A model generated the notes under the pieces. It ran no database searches. It saw only the letters and a list, made by a program, of their open reading frames with translations, and was not told where the DNA came from. Source: an uncultured Bacteroidales bacterium (GTDB taxonomy: Bacteria; Bacteroidota; Bacteroidia; Bacteroidales; UBA932). From it: 10,373 bases of DNA. The stretch covers positions 1-10,373 of the forward strand of contig CALADR010000307.1 in the NCBI GenBank assembly GCA_937890845.1, given 5' to 3'. The position numbers and the translations under genes are program-made. The number at the start of each line of letters is the position of its first letter. Positions within the stretch are counted from its first letter, which is position 1. Positions 6,287 through 10,373 of this stretch are shown piece by piece.

Positions 6287-8071
6287 CTAACGTCTCCTTC
6301 TTGAGCGTCCTCCGTCTCTCGAACGGGATCGTTCACCGGATCTTGAACGTGAACCTGATCTGGACTCTGAACGTGAACGGCCGCCATCCTTTCGACGCCT
6401 GTCTCTGCGTAAAGAACGTCCTTTTCCGGTACTATCGTCACCGGCATCTTCACGAGACTGCTCAGAAGCCTGCTCCACTACTACATCACGTCCTTTCCAT
6501 GAAAGTCCTTCAAACGCCCTGAGCACATTCTCTTTCTCTTTTTCATCTACCTCGAAGAAAGAGAATTTCTTCATAAGGTCTACCCTTCCTACATCTACAC
6601 GCTTGCTGGTATTGTCGTTAAGCATCTCCATAAGCCCGCGCAAATTAAACCCGTCGATTTTTCCTAGGTTTATATGAAGCCGTACATATCCGGCCTCAGC
6701 CTTGCGCGGCCCCTTGCGGTCTTTCTTCTCACCTTTGGAATCTGTTGCCGCCTCTATTTCAGGCTTGTTCCTGTAATATTCGTAAAACCTGTTGAACTCG
6801 TGAGATACAACTCTTTTTATAAGATCTTCCTTGTCCAGCCAGTCCAGTTTCCTGTATATCTCAGGCATAAAGTCATTGATTTCCTCCTCATTGACCTTAA
6901 CCTTCTCCAAATCGTCTATGACCTTTATCAGCTGCTTCTCGCAAATCTTTCTTGCAGTAGGTATTTCACCTATAGTGAACTCCTTGCCAATGACTTTCTC
7001 GATCGCCTTCACCTTGCCCTTTTCCTTCATATTGATGATAGCAATCGAAGTACCTGTCTTGCCCGCACGTCCTGTCCTTCCGCTTCTGTGAGTATAGCTT
7101 TCCGTATCGTCCGGCAACCCGTAATTTATGACATGCGTAAGATCATCGACATCCAAACCTCTGGCTGCAACATCTGTAGCCACCAGCAGCTGAAGATTTC
7201 TGATACGGAACTTCTGCATAACCAGATCCCTCTGTGCCTGGGAAAGGTCTCCATGCAGAGAGTCTGCATTATAGCCTTCGTGCATAAGCTTGTCCGCGAT
7301 TTCCTGCGTTTCTATTTTCGTGCGGCAGAAAATTATACCGTATATATTAGGATAGACATCCACTATCCTTTTAAGTGTCTCATATTTGTCTCTGGCATGA
7401 ACAATATATGCCACATGCCTGACATTGGCTGTGCTCTCATTCTTGCGTCCGATGGTTATTTCCTTGGCATTTCTGAGATAGTTCTGCGCTATTTTGCTGA
7501 TTTCCTTACTCATTGTTGCAGAGAACAAAAGAGTATTTCTCTCCTGGGGTACTTCTGCAAGAATGGCATTGATACTGTCTGAAAATCCCATTGTCAGCAT
7601 CTCATCAGCCTCATCCATAACTACATTATGTACTGTTGAGAGAGAAACTGTCTTTCTCTCCATAAGGTCGATCAGACGTCCGGGAGTAGCTACAATTATA
7701 TGGACTCCTCTTTTCAAAGCCCTTATCTGGCTCTCAATAGAAGAACCTCCGTAAACCGGAAGCACTTTAAGTCCTTCAATATATTTAGAATAGTCATTCA
7801 GGTCTCCTGCTATCTGCAGGCAAAGTTCTCTTGTCGGGCAAAGAATAAGAGACTGCGGATAATTAGCCTCCACATCTGTTTTCTGTATCAGCGGCAGCCC
7901 GAATGCCGCAGTCTTTCCTGTTCCTGTCTGGGCAAGGGCAACCACATCGTTGTCTTCTCCCAGAAGATAAGGTATCACTTCTTCCTGTACCGGCATCGGA
8001 TAAGCATAGCCCATCTCTTCGATGGCTCTCCGGATGTCCTGTGACACCCCCAATTCTTCAAATGTCTTCAT
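6287..8071 (-). CDS. DEAD-box RNA helicase with DbpA-type domain and Arg-Ser tail
   Basis: The 594-residue protein is an ATP-dependent RNA helicase of the DeaD/CsdA-DbpA group, which remodels rRNA and mRNA structure, often in the cold. The N-terminal Q motif region is followed by AQTGTGKT (47-54, Walker A), PTREL (79-83), DEAD (153-156), SAT (184-186), ATDVAARGLDV (298-308) and HRSGRTGR (328-335). After a linker, residues about 461-534 (YVRLHINLGKIDGFNLRGLM...) form a DbpA-type RRM-like RNA-binding domain. The last 40 or so residues are a disordered Arg/Ser/Gly tail with an octapeptide period. The ATG at 8071 places the Q motif correctly, and a TAACTTTG -7 box lies upstream. It appears to head the operon helicase-phosphoesterase-radA and diverges from rsmE. 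I call it DeaD/DbpA-like without choosing a symbol, since these paralogues are hard to tell apart. Confidence 0.95.
   Translation of the reverse strand: MKTFEELGVSQDIRRAIEEMGYAYPMPVQEEVIPYLLGEDNDVVALAQTGTGKTAAFGLPLIQKTDVEANYPQSLILCPTRELCLQIAGDLNDYSKYIEGLKVLPVYGGSSIESQIRALKRGVHIIVATPGRLIDLMERKTVSLSTVHNVVMDEADEMLTMGFSDSINAILAEVPQERNTLLFSATMSKEISKIAQNYLRNAKEITIGRKNESTANVRHVAYIVHARDKYETLKRIVDVYPNIYGIIFCRTKIETQEIADKLMHEGYNADSLHGDLSQAQRDLVMQKFRIRNLQLLVATDVAARGLDVDDLTHVINYGLPDDTESYTHRSGRTGRAGKTGTSIAIINMKEKGKVKAIEKVIGKEFTIGEIPTARKICEKQLIKVIDDLEKVKVNEEEINDFMPEIYRKLDWLDKEDLIKRVVSHEFNRFYEYYRNKPEIEAATDSKGEKKDRKGPRKAEAGYVRLHINLGKIDGFNLRGLMEMLNDNTSKRVDVGRVDLMKKFSFFEVDEKEKENVLRAFEGLSWKGRDVVVEQASEQSREDAGDDSTGKGRSLRRDRRRKDGGRSRSESRSGSRSRSGERSRSRDGGRSRRRR
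6317..6388 (-). repeat. 24-base imperfect tandem repeat coding the Arg-Ser tail
   Basis: Three imperfect units of 24 bases start at 6317, 6341 and 6365. The core TGAACGTGAAC occurs exactly at 6344-6354 and 6368-6378, 24 bases apart, and a diverged copy (CGAACGGGATC) is at 6320-6330. On the coding (minus) strand this gives eight-residue units, visible as SRSESRSG, SRSRSGER and SRSRDGGR near residues 566-589 of the helicase. The period is a multiple of three, so changes in copy number would keep the frame. Confidence 0.7.
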
Positions 8072-8099
8072 TAAATTTTCTTTCTCGTTATAATCTCGG

Positions 8100-8107
8100 C
8101 AAAGTTA
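8100..8107 (-). promoter_or_regulatory. Bacteroidetes -7 box for the helicase operon
   Basis: Read on the minus strand this is TAACTTTG, an exact match to the Bacteroidetes primary-sigma -7 consensus TAnnTTTG. It ends 28 bases before the helicase ATG, which would give a leader of about 20-25 bases. I see no clear TTTG -33 element 19-21 bases further upstream. The location in the only divergent spacer supports it. Confidence 0.55.
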
Positions 8108-8183
8108 GTGACTTTTATCTGATTGCAGTGCGACTGAATACCCTTATTTCGAAGCAAAATCCCAACATACACGAAAATACACG

Positions 8184-8191
8184 TATATTTG
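8184..8191 (+). promoter_or_regulatory. Bacteroidetes -7 box for rsmE
   Basis: TATATTTG matches the TAnnTTTG -7 consensus exactly and ends 27 bases before the rsmE ATG at 8219. No good TTTG -33 element is seen about 20 bases upstream. It also argues against translation starting at the TTG at 8189, which lies inside this box. The spacer 8108-8183 between the two divergent boxes shows no other clear element. Confidence 0.55.
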
Positions 8192-8218
8192 CACTTTGAC
8201 ACAAAAGGATTTCAGAAA

Positions 8219-8950
8219 ATGGAACTTTTCTTTACAGATGAAATAGAGGGGAAAATCTGTCGTCTGGGACAGGAAGAATCAGGACATTGCATAAAAGTGC
8301 TAAGGCACAGGAGCGGAGATGAAATATCTGTTACAGACGGAAATGGGCGTCTGTACAAATGCAGGATTTCAGACGATTCTCCGAAAAACGTTTCTGCAGA
8401 AATTATTGAGTGCACCGAAAACTGGGGACTGCACCCATATAAGCTGCAGATGGCTGTCGCTCCTACCAAAAACTCAGACAGGTATGAGTGGTTCATGGAA
8501 AAAGCCTGTGAAGTAGGAGTCGATATCATTTCCCCTGTCATAGGCAATCATTCTGAAAGGAAAATATTCAAGACTTCACGTGCAGAAAAAATACTGATAT
8601 CAGCATCTAAACAGTCACTTAAAGGAATGGTCCCGGAAATACAGGAGGCCGTAAGCGTTTCAGAATTCATAAGAAAATATGGCGACACTGCAGATGACGG
8701 TGTTCTAAGGCTTATAGCTTACTGTTTTGAAGATGAAAATCACCCTAAAACATCAATAAAAAGTGCACTTGCCGGCTACTCAGGTAATGAAGTAATCATA
8801 ATGATCGGACCTGAGGGAGACTTTTCAAAAGAAGAAGCCGCACTTGCCTTCAAGCACGGCTTCATTCCTGTACATCTTGGAGATTCACGCCTGCGCACTG
8901 AAACTGCTGCCATAACAGCAGTCAATGCCGTGTATTTCAAATACATGTAA
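8219..8950 (+). CDS. rsmE: 16S rRNA (uracil-1498-N3)-methyltransferase
   Basis: The 243-residue protein is a SPOUT-class methyltransferase that uses S-adenosylmethionine to make m3U1498 in 16S rRNA within the 30S subunit. The N-terminal PUA-like RNA-binding domain has MELFFTDE and GHCIKVLRHRSGDEI (22-36). The SPOUT domain has APTKNSDRYEWFMEKACEVG (81-100), SASKQS (128-133), IGPEGDFSKEE (196-206) and LGDSRLRTETAA (220-231), the last two forming the knotted cofactor site. I start at the ATG at 8219 because homologues begin with a short M-x-LFF/Y motif; an in-frame TTG at 8189 would add ten unrelated residues and overlaps the promoter box. The gene diverges from the helicase operon and converges with the Sua5-type gene, with 34 bases between stops and no obvious terminator hairpin there. 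All key motifs are intact. Confidence 0.96.
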   Translation: MELFFTDEIEGKICRLGQEESGHCIKVLRHRSGDEISVTDGNGRLYKCRISDDSPKNVSAEIIECTENWGLHPYKLQMAVAPTKNSDRYEWFMEKACEVGVDIISPVIGNHSERKIFKTSRAEKILISASKQSLKGMVPEIQEAVSVSEFIRKYGDTADDGVLRLIAYCFEDENHPKTSIKSALAGYSGNEVIIMIGPEGDFSKEEAALAFKHGFIPVHLGDSRLRTETAAITAVNAVYFKYM

Positions 8951-8984
8951 TAAAAACCTCAAATTCACCTGACTATCCCTGCTT

Positions 8985-9608
8985 CTATTTACGGATAATC
9001 TGTACCGTAGCGTCCAGCCCGACTTTTATTATAGATGAAGACTGGCCTGTAGAACCTTTCTCCAATTCAGGGGCGACGATATAGTCCACGGCTTTTTTTA
9101 TCTCTTCTGAAATCTCTGAAAACTTCTTTGGAGTAGTTTCTCCTGAAATATTAGCCGAAGTGGAAACTATAGGACGACCGAATTTACGAACGAGCTCTAC
9201 ACAGAAATCCATCATAGGAATCCTGATTCCCACCGTGCCGTCCTCTGCCACTGCATTGGAAGCGAGAGAGTATTTGTCAACAGGAAACTTGCCCGTAACA
9301 GAATCTGCCTTAGCGGCTGAAATTTTTGCCCCAGGATAAATTATCGTCATAGGCCTGTCATTTACCTCCACCAGCTGCACAGCCATTTCAGGAATTTCCT
9401 TCACATATCTGGCCACCATGTCCATGTCGCTGGCAAGCAAGACAAGGGATTTGCTGTCAGAACGTCTTTTAATATCGTAAATTCTGGCAACAGCATTTGG
9501 GTCTGATGCATCACATCCCAGTCCCCATACTGTATCTGTGGGATAAAGAAGCACTTTTCCTGAACGCAATGCCTCCAATGCCTCTTTCAATATTTCTGAT
9601 TTTTCCAT
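8985..9608 (-). CDS. L-threonylcarbamoyladenylate synthase, short Sua5/YrdC/TsaC type
   Basis: The 207-residue protein is the single-domain YrdC form, without the extra C-terminal domain of long Sua5. The family makes threonylcarbamoyl-AMP from threonine, bicarbonate and ATP for the t6A modification at tRNA position 37. Motifs seen are LYPTDTVWGLGCDA (21-34), KRRSDSKSLVLL (48-59), RPMTIIYPG (85-93), GTVGIRIP (124-131) and RPIVSTSANISGE (145-157); the KRR and STSAN residues line the nucleotide and substrate pocket. I start at the ATG at 9606-9608 because homologues begin just before this alpha helix and an AG-rich stretch precedes it. An in-frame ATG at 9689 would add 27 basic and hydrophobic residues with no family match. 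It follows the neighbouring endonuclease-like gene by 90 bases on the same strand. YciO-type paralogues of uncertain role are the main alternative. Confidence 0.88.
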   Translation of the reverse strand: MEKSEILKEALEALRSGKVLLYPTDTVWGLGCDASDPNAVARIYDIKRRSDSKSLVLLASDMDMVARYVKEIPEMAVQLVEVNDRPMTIIYPGAKISAAKADSVTGKFPVDKYSLASNAVAEDGTVGIRIPMMDFCVELVRKFGRPIVSTSANISGETTPKKFSEISEEIKKAVDYIVAPELEKGSTGQSSSIIKVGLDATVQIIRK

Positions 9609-9698
9609 ATCGCTCTGCTTAAGTTCCGCAAGTAAAATTATTGATATCCGAAGAATGGTGCAGTGCCTGCGAAACTTTTTCCACCGCACATTCTTCCT

Positions 9699-10373
9699 TT
9701 ATTTTCCAAAAGACAAACCTGCAATCACCGGATAATGGTCTGAGAACTTTACCTTAGGTGTAAAATGCGATACAGCTTTAAATGTCTCAGGAAAAATTAT
9801 ATAGTCAATGCGAAGCATAGGCCATAAAAAAGAATAAGTAGCTCCAAAACCTCTTCCTGCATCAGCAAAACTGTCTGAACGGCCTTTGGAGATGCGGTAA
9901 TACGTATAAGACATAGGGTTGTCATTGAAATCACCGCAAACCAAGGCTGGCAACGGAGATGCAGCTATGTTTTCCAGGACCATATCAACCTGTCTTGGTC
10001 TTCGTACTATGGACCTTCTGACCTTTTCTTCTGTTTTCCGGAAAAATTCACGGTCCTTATTTCTTAAAGACTTTACAATCCTCGGAAGTGATATGCTGTA
10101 ACTTTCAAGATGGCAATTATATATCCTCATTGTCTCGCCTCTTGCCACAATATCCGTATAAAGTGCCATATTTGCACTCTTCTCAAAAACTATCTTCCCC
10201 TTTCCCCGCACCGGAAATCTGCTCAATGTCACATTGCCGTAAGCACCACCCTTGCCGATATTCATATAATACTCCGAATTGTAGCCTTTAAATTTCCGTG
10301 AAAGATACGACTTAAGTCCGGATACGTTTTTAATATGAAACTCCTGTAGGCAAATGACATCTGCATTACTTTG
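9699..10373 (-). CDS. Endonuclease/exonuclease/phosphatase family protein, N terminus cut off
   Basis: The frame is open to the right edge of the window, so 224 C-terminal residues are visible and the start is missing; a Met at 10265 is internal. The visible part begins ADVICLQEF, where the Glu is the metal-binding residue of the EEP fold (DNase I, ExoIII and phosphatase relatives). Further motifs are NCHLES (with the conserved His), VCGDFNDNP (145-153, Asp and Asn ligands), RIDYIIFP and FSDHYPVIA (210-218, the catalytic Asp-His pair). Nearly the whole catalytic domain is here and looks active. Bacteroidales homologues I recall carry membrane segments at the N terminus, but that cannot be seen here. 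Substrate is open: DNA, RNA or phospholipid-type phosphodiesters are all possible. It lies upstream of the Sua5-type gene and may share its transcript. Confidence 0.9.
   Translation of the reverse strand, partial: QSNADVICLQEFHIKNVSGLKSYLSRKFKGYNSEYYMNIGKGGAYGNVTLSRFPVRGKGKIVFEKSANMALYTDIVARGETMRIYNCHLESYSISLPRIVKSLRNKDREFFRKTEEKVRRSIVRRPRQVDMVLENIAASPLPALVCGDFNDNPMSYTYYRISKGRSDSFADAGRGFGATYSFLWPMLRIDYIIFPETFKAVSHFTPKVKFSDHYPVIAGLSFGK

Noticed and set aside
6253..6453. 66-codon minus-strand frame whose stop overlaps the phosphoesterase ATG (TAATG).
   Set aside because: The stop-start overlap looks like translational coupling, but the frame is an alternative reading of the low-complexity helicase tail and has no recognisable content.
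6674..7582. Long open frame of 302 codons on the plus strand.
   Set aside because: It lies wholly antisense to the well-supported DEAD-box helicase gene, its translation is Leu/Cys/Phe-rich with no recognisable domain, and it has no promoter or spacing of its own.
8189..8218. Upstream TTG start for rsmE.
   Set aside because: It would put the start codon inside the TATATTTG promoter box and add ten residues not typical of RsmE.
9609..9689. Upstream ATG giving the Sua5-type protein 27 more residues.
   Set aside because: The extra sequence is not family-like; the ATG at 9608 gives the usual YrdC N terminus.
1..10373. Search for CRISPR arrays, insertion sequences, tRNA or rRNA genes and defence or phage genes.
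   Set aside because: No spaced direct repeats, transposase motifs, terminal inverted repeats or RNA-gene signatures were seen; the window is filled by housekeeping genes with short spacers.

Overview
The window looks like chromosomal DNA from a member of the Bacteroidales. The evidence is the protein sequences (an ACT-less SerA of the Bacteroides/Entamoeba type, a DUF1015 protein beside serC-serA, a DEAD-box helicase with a DbpA-type domain and a basic tail). In addition, start codons lack clear Shine-Dalgarno sequences, and TAnnTTTG promoter -7 boxes lie in the one divergent intergenic region. Genus cannot be fixed from what is visible. I see no transposase, integrase, phage gene, CRISPR array, tRNA or rRNA. 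This is a dense, ordinary housekeeping region.

Left part, plus strand (1-4166): the 3' end of pyrB and complete pyrI (both subunits of aspartate transcarbamoylase, first committed step of pyrimidine synthesis), then serC, serA and a DUF1015 gene. SerA oxidises 3-phosphoglycerate and SerC transaminates the product to phosphoserine. The DUF1015 gene starts 13 bases after serA and is likely cotranscribed with it; its function is unknown but its place suggests serine metabolism. Inverted repeats lie in the pyrI-serC spacer and, much more strongly, in the serC-serA spacer. A terminator-like hairpin follows the DUF1015 gene.

Middle part, minus strand (8071 down to 4341): a DEAD-box RNA helicase with a DbpA-like RNA-binding domain and an Arg-Ser repeat tail, a YfcE/MJ0936-type metallophosphoesterase, and radA, with gaps of only 33 and 23 bases. 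They probably form one operon, mixing RNA remodelling and recombinational repair. The convergent spacer between the DUF1015 gene and radA (4167-4340) holds the hairpin and a 42-codon open stretch that may be a gene remnant.

Right part: rsmE (16S rRNA m3U methyltransferase) on the plus strand, diverging from the helicase, with a -7 box for each direction. Facing it on the minus strand are a short YrdC/Sua5-family gene (threonylcarbamoyladenosine tRNA modification) and, upstream of that, an endonuclease/exonuclease/phosphatase-family gene that runs off the right edge. Helicase, RsmE and the Sua5-type protein all concern RNA or translation.

I found no convincing new multi-gene system. The items most worth following are the DUF1015 protein in the serine cluster, the Lys-for-His change in the SerA active site, the GNRA-capped hairpin between serC and serA, and the Arg-Ser octapeptide repeat in the helicase tail.
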